A stretch of DNA of 64,000 bases from Bradysia coprophila (lineage: Eukaryota; Arthropoda; Insecta; Diptera; Sciaridae), in assembly GCF_014529535.1 (NCBI RefSeq), contig NC_050736.1:3782001-3846000 (forward strand). Reading direction: 5' to 3'. The notes beneath the pieces were generated by a model, which was not told the DNA's origin, did not search any database, and saw nothing but the letters and a program-made list of their open reading frames with translations. Position numbers and translations under genes: made by a program. Shown here piece by piece: positions 35,565 through 48,452 of the stretch (its first letter is position 1; the number at the start of each line of letters is the position of its first letter).

Positions 35565-35831
35565 ATTAAATTTTGACTCTATAGATTTTGACCAAACAAA
35601 ATGCCAGTGCGTGGCGTAAAGTAATTAGTTTTTCAATCGAACTAATGTCTGCCATGCAATAAGACTTTAAAATCATGGGGTGAGTAAGTCTAAAGTCTTA
35701 TCGCTCGGCAAGTATAAGGTCAATCGAAGGTCAAAACTGATTACTCTTTGCCGGAATCCATGATCTCACTACAGCGCTACACACTGATGACATTTTATTT
35801 GACCAGGGTCTTTAGAGTCAAAATTTAACTA
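35565..35831. repeat. Foldback repeat, ~265 bp
   Basis: ATTAAATTTTGACTCT followed by GACCAAACAAAATG at the left is inverted at the right (CATTTTATTTGACC, AGAGTCAAAATTTAAC). A second weak inverted pair (AGTAATTAGTTTT / AAAACTGATTACT) lies inside. Confidence 0.65.
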
Positions 35832-37604
35832 TTTATATAAGATTTGCTGAGCAACTTGTGTCTTTTCAAGAAACACCAACATTTTTTATATTTTTAATCG
35901 ATGCAGCTCATAATTCTAAACAAAAAATTGTTCTAAGACATGTCTCAAAATGCATAGCTTTTCTTATAAAGCTCATAAAATGGCTAAATTGCTGCCTCCC
36001 GATGCATTTTTTTGACATTTTCCTAAAATATAATTTTTAATCGGTAGACATGTTCATTCCAACTTAAAAATTGTTCTACAACTGTACTCGAAAACTTAAC
36101 GTTTTTTTTATAAAACAAATTGAAGATGAGGAAGATTAACGATATTGGACCTTTACATCATCCTCTTAAAATAACGGTACATTTTCAAGACATGCCGTAG
36201 AACAATTTTTTGTTCAGAATGATAAGTAGCATCGAATAAAAACTGTGTTTGGATTTAATGTGGAACTCTCTGACGGTCCCTAATAGGGAATTACGGAACT
36301 ATACTATTTTGAGTGGGGGAATATTTTTCACAACTCGGATACTTGAAAAGGTCAAACGCTTCTACGTCATTTGCGTGGAAGAAAAATGCAATAATTTTAC
36401 TCCAATTTAATTCTCTTTTTTATTCATTTTTTTCATAATAATAATATTTATAATTTTACTTTATTTAATAAATTTATTTGTTTTTTTAATTTAAATTTTT
36501 ATTTATATGAGCAAGCACAACTAGACATTTTTTGCTTGTTACAATTTTATAATTATACTTCTTCAAAAATAAAAACTTTTTTTTTCTTGTTAATGCACCA
36601 CTTCATCTTTTTTCATTTATTTAACGTTCTGTACTGATGATGTTTTGTTTTGTTTAGTTTATTAACGAGTTCAGCTAGTATAATATTTATAGGTTTTTGT
36701 TTTCTTTTTTAGTAAAAGTTAAAATTAACTATTTCAATTTACTCGAATTAATATTTTTTATAATTTCGTTTTCTTGTTATCAAACCGTAAATTTGGTGTA
36801 TGGGGGTGTGTGTGTTTGTTTGTTTGTGTGTTGTAAAATAGTTAAGTATTTTTATTGTAAATATTCACTAGTCACTAACTTATTCCCGATATTGATTAGT
36901 TTCATAATTCCTTTCAATTTAAATTATTTTATTTAACACAAAAAGTCCGAATAAAATGTTTTTTTTAAAATGGATTTTAGAACGAAAAAATCTTGACAAA
37001 GAAACAAAATGAAAAAAATAATAATCGCATTTGTCCTAACCTAAAGAAGAAAAACATAAAATAAAAAGAGAAGTGAAACAAAATCTATACATTTATGCTT
37101 TCATTTAATAATTTTTCTTTTCTTTTGTTTTTCTTTTTCATTTAATTTTTAATTTCTAATATTAAATTTTAGCTTTAAACTACCTTCATGTCCCTTTTCA
37201 CTGTTGTTTTATTTTTTTTAAGTTTATTCAAAAGTCACATTTTGTATTGGTCTTTTAATTTTATACACATTGCTTCTGGCGCTTCTTTTCGTATAATTGA
37301 TTTTTCTCTACAATTCACTACCTTCATACACGGTTATGTCTTGGCTCAACGGAACATAACGTCCATCTACAAAAATTCGATAATTTTCTTTGTTTCATTA
37401 GCGTCAGATTTGAATCGGCAACGGATAGGTTTTCAATTTAAATTGAAAATTGACAACAAGATCTCGTACAGGAAATCTGATCGATGGTAGATGATAATTG
37501 TATTTTCATGCTTCTGGGACGAAAATTAGTGTAATTTTGGATTTTTTTCGGCCCTTTGCATGAAAAATTACATGTGTCTCTGTTTGGGACGACCAAAAAG
37601 TCTT

Positions 37605-37765
37605 TCTCAGCACGAGTTTTCATGTGCATTTTGTTGATCCGAGGCGTAGCCGAGATTAATAAGCACACAAAAACGAGACTTTTCATTTTTATTCCGCGTG
37701 ATGTAATGGATTTTACATGCTGGGGGTGTCGAAGTAGTGCTAGAAACATGAAATGTACGCTTTTC
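37605..37765. repeat. Repeat copy related to 50.2-50.6 kb
   Basis: ATTTTGTTGATCCGAGG, AAAACGAGACTTT and TTACATGCTG-GGG-GTCGAA match, in the opposite orientation, the stretch 50486-50575 together with the centre of the large palindrome. The minus-strand frame over it (37438-37956) is therefore probably repeat-derived. Confidence 0.6.
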
Positions 37766-38571
37766 AACGTTTCTAGCTTGTAAGAATACACAATGACCGC
37801 GAAAATAATGTCCCATGTGACATCGTCAAATTTTATATTATTTGATTGAATTGGTCTCAGAATCTCAGTAAATCTCTTGAACGATTCGTTCCGACAATAA
37901 AGTGCTGACAGAAACGCTGCAATGTAACTGTATACGCTACTAAGCCAGTTTGGCATCTTGGCATTTCAAGCGTTTTATATTTGTTAATTCTGTGTGGGTT
38001 TTCGATATTAGAAAAGTACAAAGACTTCGATAAAATTTATTCTTTTGGTTTCGCATATGTAGGGAACATTTTTTGTTTAATTTATAAAATGACGCCGAGT
38101 GTCAAATTCACTCAATAGGTTATTTCTTTCTTCATCTTTTTCTAACGTTATAATTCTCTGTTTACTCGGTATTTTACAAAAAGGACTGGCCATGCCGGTC
38201 TACAATCCTACAATTGGTAAACAATAAATTGATTGGTGTGTAGTTAACAAAATTTAATCCTAATTTCTCTCTCATTTTTCTTTTCATTTTTTTTTTAACA
38301 AGACACGATATCTCTATTTTTCAAATTACAAAATTTATCATTCAATAAAATTAAAATATTGAAAACGCGTCGTCACACGAACGGCCTGTGACTAAATATG
38401 TATAATAATCGTCAATGAAAATTCAATTAAAATTAAATTGTTTCTTCCCCACACCCCTCGAAACAGGGTGTGCCAAGATTATCAAAACAAAAAATAATTA
38501 AAATTTTGTTTTTAAAGCATTACAAAGAAATCAGCTATGTTAAATCATGCGTCGATTTATTGGTCCTCCCA

Positions 38572-41500
38572 TTATTGGGATGATTGCGATTGATATTTTT
38601 GTTTGCTGGCCGATGCTTTAGTACGTTTGGGTGGAGCGTGTGCAGATTTTTCCACGCCACGTTTCATTGCCATTGATGAGGGTGGCATTGCTGTTGCACC
38701 TGGACTTGCTGGTGTACTTTTCGCCGCTTGTGGATCTATGCAATGAGATAATAAAAGTTGAGAAACGCAATGGTTGACATCAATTAGAATTACACCGATG
38801 GACACCGATTTTATGGACATAAGGAAAAGAATTTCTTGATTGTCATTTCAGTGCGAGTAAAATGACTTTTGTAATTGTTTCGACATTGTAAAATTGAATA
38901 GTGGGAGAAAGTCTTGCGTTTTGGTATAAACTTCCCACTCCTCAATCACTCAATCTGCCCAAACAAGCAAAGCATTCGCGCTAATCTCAATGGATCAGTT
39001 TCTAATCAAGAATTTCTATGTCAAAATATTGTGTGTTGACTTACCTTGAAGCCACCTAACTTGTGTCGCAGGTCCATAGCCCTTGTCATTACGAGCTGCT
39101 ATTCTAAATATTATAGCTGGTTTCGATGTATAGTCTACATGAGCCGATTGTAGCGACGAATTTTGTACAGTGCATTGATTATTCGGCCCACAGTACACTC
39201 GGACGAATGCCAGTTGGGCTGGAGGCGTTTTATCTTTTGGCGTTTGTGATTTGACAGCCAGATATACCGAATATTCTAATATTTCGCCCTGTGTACTCGG
39301 CGGAGGTTCCCATGATAAGTGTGCGCCTTCCGGTGACTTAGAGATTTTGATTGCTGATGGTGCACCGGGGAAACCGGGCAAGCACGTTTTGAACGATGAC
39401 GACTGTTGCAGGGGAAAATTATCATAAAATTTCCGCTTTAGAAACATAATTTGCACATTTGAAATTACCTCTCCGAATTCACCAACTCCACAACTATTTA
39501 TGGCAGCTAAACGGAAACGGTATGCCGTACCCGGCTCTAAGGGTGTCATTGTCAGTTTCGACAGATCGGGTAAATTATCCGATGTCAATGGTTCATCTAA
39601 CATAGTCAAGTTCCATTCGTCGTGAGGAATAAAACCAGTTACGGTGTGTGTCAGACCTTTGAATATTCCGACTGTATGCCACTTACGTCCTGCATCTGCA
39701 GATGACTTGTTCTACAGCAGAAAGAAGTTAATTGAAATATTGAATGCGATACGAATTGCATGGCTCAAAGACTTACCTCATCCCGAGATTCTATTGTTGT
39801 TCTACGATGTCGAATAACACCACGTTGTTTTGTTGGTGTCGAGGCATTAAATTCGGTCGTACCGCCGGATGTGGGTGCATTTTCAGTAGTTTCATTTGAC
39901 GCTTGCAGTGCCGCCGAAGCCAGAGCATCTAAATGTCCAGTATTCGATGTGAATCCAACAGATTTTTGAATAGTTTTTGTATTTGTTGAAGACACTGGCG
40001 ATGCACTAACACTACTTCCTTTGGTTGTATGTGGTTCATTATTAAACAGAATCGTTACGTTACCATCGCCATTCGTTTGTCCAGTGGTTGCTGCTGTTGT
40101 TGGTGTCGTTTCGTCATTTCGGGATAAAAGTAATTCTCCACTTTTGATTATTGTCAGAATATTGGCTGCTTCCGTTTCGGACGCAGTGGGTTCATTGTCG
40201 AAACGTTCGTTTGTTTGATTTTCGCTTCGCTCACCGGTGCTACTAGTCATTGGCTCATTTACGTCTGATGTAGGCAACTCTTGATGCTCGTTTGATTGAG
40301 CATTTTGCGATTCTTGACTTGCCGCGTCGAATTCAGATTCATCTTGACTTGGATTTGTCGATTCTTCACTGTGATCGATATCACTAGACGTCGTGCCTTG
40401 ACCACCGGTCGTTGCAACTGATGTTGCTGTAGTGTTCGATGCTGGTGTCGCTGGTGAACCACCAAATAGTCCCATTTTTACGAATCTCGGCTGATGTTTC
40501 TGCAGCACACCAATTTTTTTACTTTTCCGTGTGGCAGTCTTCTTCTTCATCAACCCGACAACACCCGGTTCGATTTGGCCGATAACTTCTTCATCGTCAT
40601 CAGAATTTGAACCATGTTCATTGACGGATTCACTAGTCTCTTTAGCTTCAGTCATTCCAACGTTATCATGAGCGCCGTCCATTTGCTCGATTTGCTGTTC
40701 CGTGCCAACACTGGAATCCAAATTATTATCCATCATGTCAGCGTTGTACGCATTCAACGGTTCCGATATTGTCTTATGTGTAACCACATTAGATCCATCG
40801 TTTCGTTTCGGCTGTATCATGACAATTTTATGGCCAGGTGGTAGATCAGCCTGTGTAAGAGTTTTTTGGACGCCAGTCGCGGCTGCCGATGACAATATGG
40901 TTACTGTTTTCTGTCCTCCAGTTCCAGGCGCCAATTGAACGGTTACGGCCTTACCGCCAATTGTCAATCCTTTTTGTGGCATTGAAATCAGTTGCTGTCC
41001 GCCAGCTGTCTTGGCACCTTGAAGTCCACCAACAGGTAAAGTAAAGGTAATCGGTTTACCTGAGAAAGATACAACAAATTAAAGAGTTTGCTTTGATTGA
41101 ACATTGGTTCGACGGTTAGATTTACCTCCGACACCAGCACGAATCATTTTCACGGTGCCACCTGGACTTGATACCGAATTCAATCCAGTAGATGTAGCCG
41201 AAGTCAAGGTATTGATTTGCGATGTTGATACCAATGAGACAAAGTTATTGCCCGCCGACGTGACAATCGATCCAGCTTGAACAGTACGTAATCCACCAGC
41301 AGTTGTAACAAAGATGATTTGCTGATTCGTACGAATTTGCTGCCCTTGTTTGTTTGTAATAACAAAAGCTGGTTTCCCGGCAGCATTTGTTGTCATTTTT
41401 CCAACTTGCATTAGATTCGAATTTTTCATAACAATCTTATTGCCGCTGACAGCAGCCGGTGACATCAATTTGACAACATTACCACCGATCAATGCAGTTT

Positions 41501-44500
41501 TCTGTCCACCGCTTGTTGTTACTAGTTGTGCGCCACCTCCAGTTGCCTGACTCAACGAAGTGCCAGTTTTTTGAAGTACTGTCATCCCTTGGCTAGTTTT
41601 AACTAGCTGCAAGCTGATTGGCTTCTGTATCAAAATTTGTTTTCCACCAATCGTTGCCGATGTTGTGGTCGTACCACCCGACACTTGTGTTATAGCTGAT
41701 GTGCTCATGATACTAGTTTGACCTCGTTGCAATATCGTTGCAGCTCCCGCACCCGTTTGCGAAGTTGTCAGACGTACGGTTTGACCGCTGGATAAAACTC
41801 GGATTGGAGTATTGCCTGTTGTCCCGGACACAACACGCAATGCCTGTTGACTACTCGGTGTGAGCGAAGACACTGTTTTCATGGCCTTGTTTGTCATTGT
41901 CTGGAAAGAGAACCAAAATTTCTTAGTCAATCAATTCGACGATCTAATTAAATTCGAGCATACAACTTGCTGAGGAGTTGGTACTAAAGTAGGTAACGGT
42001 TGACTCTGTGAAGCTATTACAACCGGTGCCGGTGACATGCTAGAAGAATCTATAATTGACGCAGCCGATAGTGTACTAGAAGCATTTGTCGATAACATGG
42101 TATGTTGAGCCCCAACCAATGTAATGGCATTCGTCGATGAAGGGGCTAGGGCAGTCATTGCAGCACTCACTCGAACTGGTATGGTCATTTTAGCTAAATA
42201 GAAAAAATCGGAAAATAATTAAAGGATCTTCCTCCGGCAAAGCATCAAATGTATTTTACTTTGTAACGGTGTTATTGGTTCAATTGCTTGAGACTCAGAT
42301 GTCATTAGTGATGTAGACAGTTTCACATTGCCCGGCGAAAACGATGTACTGGCCGCCGGTGATGGCAACGGATCCATGATTTCGCATTGAAGTAAATAGA
42401 CGGTAGAGCAGGGTACGTGTACCCAGCATAGCTCCAATGTTTGCGTTGATGCTCGCACCAAAGCAACGCGTCCGCACACTCCCGGTCGGTCCACTTCCAA
42501 GTACCATAGATCTTTACAACAAACCTAAATTTCAAATGGAATCGGAGAGTATTTTAGTAAAGACGACCACATGCATAATGCGCTGAAGTGTACAAAATTC
42601 ACTAAAATATTTTTATTTGACAACTGACATTCGACGGGTTCTCCGCTACAGACTCTGAGCGTTCAGTTCATGCATATAGTACCGTAGAAAATGACAGACA
42701 AATGAGGATTGCTTGAGAGTGATGCGTCTGATATTCGTACAAATAGCGTAACTCTACATAAACGTTCGTATACAGCAAATAGACATCGGTCGATCGTGTA
42801 GAAGTTGTGATTTCAAACACAATACACATCACAACGATGCGAAATTCATGGAGTTGTTGTTCTACTAAAACGTGCCAAATCAAATCGTTTTTACATTAAA
42901 AGGCTGTGGCTCGGTTGTTCAAATATTTTGAATCAATTTACGAGGAAAATAAAGAAATTTTAACGAAAATAATAAAGAAAAACGTAACGGAAATGCCCAC
43001 ATCGATAATCAAATTTGATAAATAAAAAAGCTCACCCTGACCTGGTTGTTCCATGCCTTTCGATATCCATCACGACCGGACCACACATACAAGCGAGAAT
43101 GTATAGCGATGGCACAATGACCAGCTCTGGCTCGTGGCACAAATTCGTCAGCAAAATCCATCGTCATCTCTTCCCAGGTCATCGATTCTGAGTTACGGAA
43201 AATTATGAAAATTAGACATGCAACTCGGTACACCATAACAACAGACTGTAGAGTCAATGCCTTACCCAAATTTAAACAAGCTAAAGAATTTGTACATTGC
43301 CATTCCTTTTCATGGGTATCTTCTTTAACGTCGTCTATTGTGTATGGAACCCATCCACCGAACACAAACATTCTATGTCCCACCAATGTCGAACTGTGTA
43401 ACGATCTCGGCAACGGTGTCGGGCCATTGGTTTGTGGACGTGTCCATACCTTGGAATCTAAAGTGAAAGTTTTCCATTTAGCCCTACGTTAAGAAACACT
43501 GACAGGCCAGTTCTACTCACCAATATCCAACAGCCACAAATCACCTAAACGACAACCGCTCATACCGCCATAAATCACCAGATATGACGTTTTCGTCTTT
43601 TTACACACATACGCAACGGCTGTATGCGATTCCCGCGGAGGTGGTGCCTCACCATACGTAATTGGCAGATCCCATTGCTGTTGCTCGCCCCGTATTTCCA
43701 ATGTATACAAATCATGTAAGTACTTCGGAATGTTGTTCTTCGGGTCATCGCTTTCGTTGGCCAGTCCGCCAAATAAATAAATTTTATCTCCAATCATCGT
43801 AAAGGTATGGCCGAGTCGTGGACACGGTTCGTTGCCATCTTCCGGCGGCAGCGGATGCAATTTCCGCCATTCCCATTTGGTCGCTTGTAGCTCATACAAT
43901 TCGTTTGAGTATTTACCGTATTCGATCATACCGCCGAATACAAAGATTCGGGTTCCATCTACAACAAATCCGTATGCAGCACATCCTGGAGGAATTTCGC
44001 CTTTCGTTGCTGGCACACACCATTGATTTAACGCTGAAAAAGTCGGAATAATCAAATTAGCAAACACTGGCTTCAAGTTTTCGATCACGGCAATATAACG
44101 CGAACGAACTTTTACTAATGGAAATTTAAGAGTGAACTAAACACGGACATTCGTCTTAAGTTTTTAAATTTGGCGCGTATTTAACAGAGAATTTTTACGA
44201 TTATATTCATTTCAACGACCGAAACTACACCATATTCAGTGATTGTGAAATAAATCCCAATTTAAATAATCGTATTACGAAATGCATTTAATCGTCGTCT
44301 ATCCTAAAATAAATAAAAACTTGAATCAAGTAAAATTGCCAACTGAAAACATTATTACAGAAGCCTGAACCAAACTCGCTCAAATACATGCATACCGATT
44401 GCGCATACAGTGACATTAAACAGCCATGTTTGAAATCCACAAAAAATACCAGCAACACAATACCCAGGTGTTAAACACTTCGAACTCAATATCTTTTTTG

Positions 44501-45271
44501 GTGTAACGAGTCGTTACTAACGATTTGTAGATTTTTTCGTTTTTGTTAGGTTGAAATTTCGTGCACTAAGACAGTTTTTAATACATTTCAGATTATTACC
44601 AACCATACCACAAATTGAGCGAAATACTTTCGAACCGGCAGCGGATGTTAACATTACCGTGCCATAATTAACGTCAAATATGCTTCTAGTTCTCCAAATT
44701 AATTAATTAAAATTTGATTCGTTTTGTAGAAAAAACTACATGTAAATTCAACTCGCCAAAGCAAAAAAATCAAAATCTACGTTTTATTGGTTTTGTTGCA
44801 GTTCGTTCAAAGTGTTATACCCCTGACACAAAAAATGCCAGCAACACAATACCCCATCGGTGATAGAGACTATGGTGTATAGTAATACGCATGTCAAAAA
44901 TTATATATACAATATTCACGACGCCAAACATAAAACTGAATAAGAACGTTGAGCAAAACAGAAAACGAGATTGTGTGAGAAAATTCCGACGGCCATCTTT
45001 GAAAATTAATTTTCGCAAATGAATTTTTTTTAATTTTTTTTTTTCAAAAATCCCACAAAATTCAAAAATTAAAAAATGATCCAAAAAATGCTGAACTAAA
45101 GTATATTGTACCTGTATTGTATACATGAAGTTCATCGACAATCCCTTCATTTCCGCCGCCAAAAACGACTATCAGCTCTTTGATATTTATCGCTCTGTGA
45201 CCGTGTCTTGGTCTCGGTTGTGGGCCTGTCGGATTATAAACTCTGTTCCACTTGAGTATAGAGCCCGCCAT
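38572..45271 (-). CDS. Hcf: Host cell factor (HCF) orthologue, 11 coding exons
   Basis: Exons are 45271-45112, 44033-43521, 43457-43266, 43187-43042, 42524-42260, 42193-41964, 41900-41126, 41059-39777, 39711-39469, 39402-39045 and 38735-38572. All join in phase to 1442 aa, close to the fly protein. HCF is a nuclear scaffold for chromatin-modifying complexes (COMPASS-type and acetyltransferase complexes). Residues 1-345 form the Kelch propeller (for example [30 protein letters not shown] [16 protein letters not shown]). An Fn3 half follows at about 347-380. A long Ser/Thr/Gly/Gln-rich middle comes next, then the C-terminal Fn3 pair (about 1190-1385, [39 protein letters not shown]) and a basic tail. 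The exon 4 donor is a non-standard GTCAGG, chosen because it restores the conserved NNQVCCKDLW. The candidate protease site at Asp888 is described separately. Confidence 0.95.
40665..40690 (-). other. Candidate Taspase1 cleavage site in HCF
   Basis: Residues 886-892 read QMDGAHD, close to the Taspase1 pattern Q-(hydrophobic)-D/G-x-x-D with cleavage between Asp888 and Gly889. Fly HCF is known to be processed by Taspase1, whereas vertebrate HCF-1 is cut at OGT-dependent repeats, which are not seen here. Confidence 0.5.
43522..45111 (-). other. HCF intron 1 with a repeated segment
   Basis: The intron proper is 45111-44034. The string CAGCAACACAATACCC, preceded by AAAAAAT(A/G)C, occurs at about 44441 and again at about 44830. 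No gene is seen in the intron. The rest of the stated span is HCF exon 2. Confidence 0.3.
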
Positions 45272-48200
45272 TACTACATCACACAGTTCCTCCAGAAAAA
45301 ATTAATTGTCCGTTTTGTTTTTCTTAAAAAAATTGTTGGTTAAGCGTTTGATGTTACACCATCTATTATGGTGTATTATGTGTGGTGATGTTATGTATAA
45401 GCGCGAGGACAAATTCGAATTGACGAAGTCCGTCACTGTGGTAGCTTCTAGTTAGTTTTTTAATATCTTGTGGAAACACTTAGATATTTGACTTAATGAT
45501 GGCAAGACACAGTCACTTAATAAAAACACTGTACATTGTGAATATCCAATTAGAATTTCAACTGATTTTACGCAATTTTCAAGGAGGTTAAAAACAAAAA
45601 GTCACAGGGGGCCGGCTTTCAAAAAAAATTATTTACAAAATTCGAAGCATTTCAATTAGAAGAAAAGGATATTCAGACTCCGAAACACAGGCCCAAATAA
45701 TAAATGAAAATATTTTCACATTTTTTTTAAAACTTCAACCATCTACTAAATACGAATGAACCGCGAAACCGGACAGAAAAAATGGACTATTTTCTTCACT
45801 TGAAAATCGGTTCGATTGCAACACACTGTCGAAGTGTAACTGATGGAAAAACACAAGTTGAAATGTGCAGTTGATTAATTTTTTTTATTAAATTTATGCC
45901 CGATATAGTTTGATGTTCGATTTTTAATTTAAATTATTTTTAATGTAAATGGCGTCAGTCAAAATTTGTTTCTTTAGTAGCGCTAACTTCTTCGTCCAAA
46001 CACCAGTATTGCCAATAGGAAAAATTTTTGTTTTTTAGTGTTATCGTTGTGGCGTTACTTGTTGTGCTACAAACATTGGCTGCATACTTCAACATTACAA
46101 ACGTTAATGCTACAATCGCTACATATATTACGCAGCGATACCACATCGAAGTAAATATTTTATTTTTGTTGGATCTGTAAAGTGTCTTAACAAATGAAAA
46201 TTAAAATAGTTGTGCCAATTTTCGACGAAGACGATGTATAATGTTTTGAAAGTAATGTCAATCGCCATTTTATTAGATGGCCCACAAATTTTCATATGAA
46301 ATGATTCAGCTCAGCCCTAACGTCGTTTCACTGCTAAGCTACTCTATCAATACACGCCTCTAATACGACATAAGCCTAAACTAGACAATGGACAAATGAA
46401 CTAATCTCAGAGGAATGTCTTCTTTATTGATGTTGATCTTCTCATTCATATGGAATTTGAATAATGTTAATATAAAAGTTTCTGATAAATGTGTTTCTTT
46501 GAGCCTTGCACCTTCGTCTCCACCAATGGCATCAAAAATAACAATACTAACATAATGCAAATAGCACTATTGTCTACTTGAACGAAATAATGCTCAACAC
46601 ACACGTCAAGGTGTACTAAAACTATAGCAATCCTATCCGATCTGAACAAAATAGAGCCAATGATTCAAATGTGTTGACAGAAGATGTCTAAGCCAGCTGT
46701 CAAATATTTTCGTGTAAGATGTAAATCTGAACTAAGTACTGCTTTTTCGGGTGCATTGAAATGTCAACATTCAGATTCAGATTCAGAAAAAGAGGCAAAT
46801 ATAAAAACCTTTGTTTCATTTCTTTCACAAACAACATACCTTCCGAATACTATTAACCCCCTTGCAGTACTATACTATACTATAGGTATCAACAAAATAT
46901 TTCGACGATTACATACTCACTACATTGTCGAAGCTGCACACAAAATTATCGCTTACATCAACTTTACATCCCGCATGAAAGAAATTTGACAGATCGCTCA
47001 TACATTTTCTGTCAAAATTTCTCAATCATATCGCATTGTGTTATTTCTTACTCGTCTTATATTTAAAGAAAAAAAAAACTCTCTCCCTTAGCATAAACAA
47101 ATGAGAAATCCATCAAAATTAACTTAATTAATTAAACCATGTTTTATTTGGGAATCAAAATTTTTAAGACTAGCGTTTCTAAAAAGTATGCAGGCAAGTA
47201 TAGTCATGATGCTACTATACACTATACCCTTGGACCCCTTGGACATGCTCTGAATGCTTTTTTATAAATGCAGCGTTTCCCGAAAGCCGTTCGCTTTGAG
47301 TTATTTTGTAGCGCAAAACTAGGATATGTTTGATATATTTTCGAATTGAAATTATTATTAATTAAGACGTAATATTGTGAATGCGAAAGTAATTAACAAA
47401 TATATGTTACAGAACAGATAAATATGAAAGGACTATCAGTTGGAATCACAACCAAACCAAATTTCACAAAAGCCGCAGCCGCTTCCCAAATTAAATGTCA
47501 GATTCAAATATTTTTTGTCACATTTACATTTTCACATGATCTGTCAATGTGTGTGAATTTCATTGAAAAAAAAATATACCAAAACAGTAAAGACGTTGCG
47601 TCTTATCTTCCCAAATATTTCGATAATTTAAATTGAACATTTCAGAGGATACATTGTCTGTGTTTTTCCGTTTGTGTTAGCAGATGAAATTTATGTACTT
47701 CAATCGAAACATTCAATTACATCGTATAAATACAGCTGGATAAAATAGCAAAGTGGTTTCGGTTGAAATCAGAATTTGAAGGAATTTTAGGCGTGGTAAG
47801 CAATTTTTTTTTATGAAGATGATGTGATCATATTTGTGTGTAATTGATTAAATTGGTAAAAGTGCAATATTCATTGATTTAAATTGATGAAGGTTGAAAA
47901 GTTTGAGGGTTTGATTTTTGATCTAAGTGTATGTCATCTTGTCATCTGCACATGTGTGAAACGCGCTATTTTCTGAAAATTCACATTCACGCACACACAT
48001 ACTATTTTGGTTTATATATAAATACCTGATTGAAGGGGTTGCGATTCGGAGCAGTACAGACCAACTGTTATTGATATTTCCCCAAGCAGAGAACCTGCGC
48101 AAACATTCCTAAATTTCTAAATAGTTTCATTTCTCGGGACAGTGTAGCACAAAATCTGTTCCCATTGCAATTGTCATTTTTAAAAAGGTCTGCAAAAAAT

Positions 48201-48402
48201 TACTCTGCTCGAATAGAAAAAAAAGGTGTTTTGAAAACGGCACTCACTCAAAAAGTCATATCGTATTTCGATTCGCTACAGTAGCAAGGTAACGATAACG
48301 CGATAATTATTTATTGAATTTATTTGTAAATCATGACAAACAATGGTGATTGTGAGTTTAAGAAGCCAAGAATAAATTTTCTTTTTATCAATTGCATTAC
48401 AG
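45272..48402. other. Intergenic spacer between HCF and the synaptophysin gene
   Basis: No convincing gene. A 63-aa minus-strand frame at 45955-46146 starts with a hydrophobic segment (CVIYVAIVALTFVMLKYAA). A 101-aa plus-strand frame at 46684-46989 has no recognisable features. HCF promoter elements presumably lie just above 45271, but none stands out. Confidence 0.4.
45955..46146 (-). CDS. Possible small membrane peptide ORF
   Basis: 63 aa, starting MWYRC and continuing with about 18 hydrophobic residues, then a polar Asn/Thr-rich tail with N-x-T/S sites. It resembles a single-pass or secreted micropeptide, but nothing else supports it. Confidence 0.2.
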   Translation of the reverse strand: MWYRCVIYVAIVALTFVMLKYAANVCSTTSNATTITLKNKNFSYWQYWCLDEEVSATKETNFD

Positions 48403-48452
48403 GTGTGTTGTTTCGAGAGTTTCGTGTTAGAACTAATTCGTAAAACGTCACA

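Larger units (their letters stand above)
34691..38571. other. Intergenic, strongly AT-rich, plus HCF 3' UTR
   Basis: No recognisable coding region. It contains a foldback at 35565-35831, inverted fragments at 35860-36240, long poly-T stretches (36400-37250) and a repeat copy at 37605-37765. The part adjoining 38572 is probably the HCF 3' UTR. Confidence 0.5.

Noticed and set aside
37438-37956. 172-aa minus-strand frame
   Set aside because: It covers a dispersed repeat copy also found at 50.2-50.6 kb and has no recognisable domain.
46684-46989. 101-aa plus-strand frame
   Set aside because: No domain, signal or conserved pattern, and no promoter or splice support.
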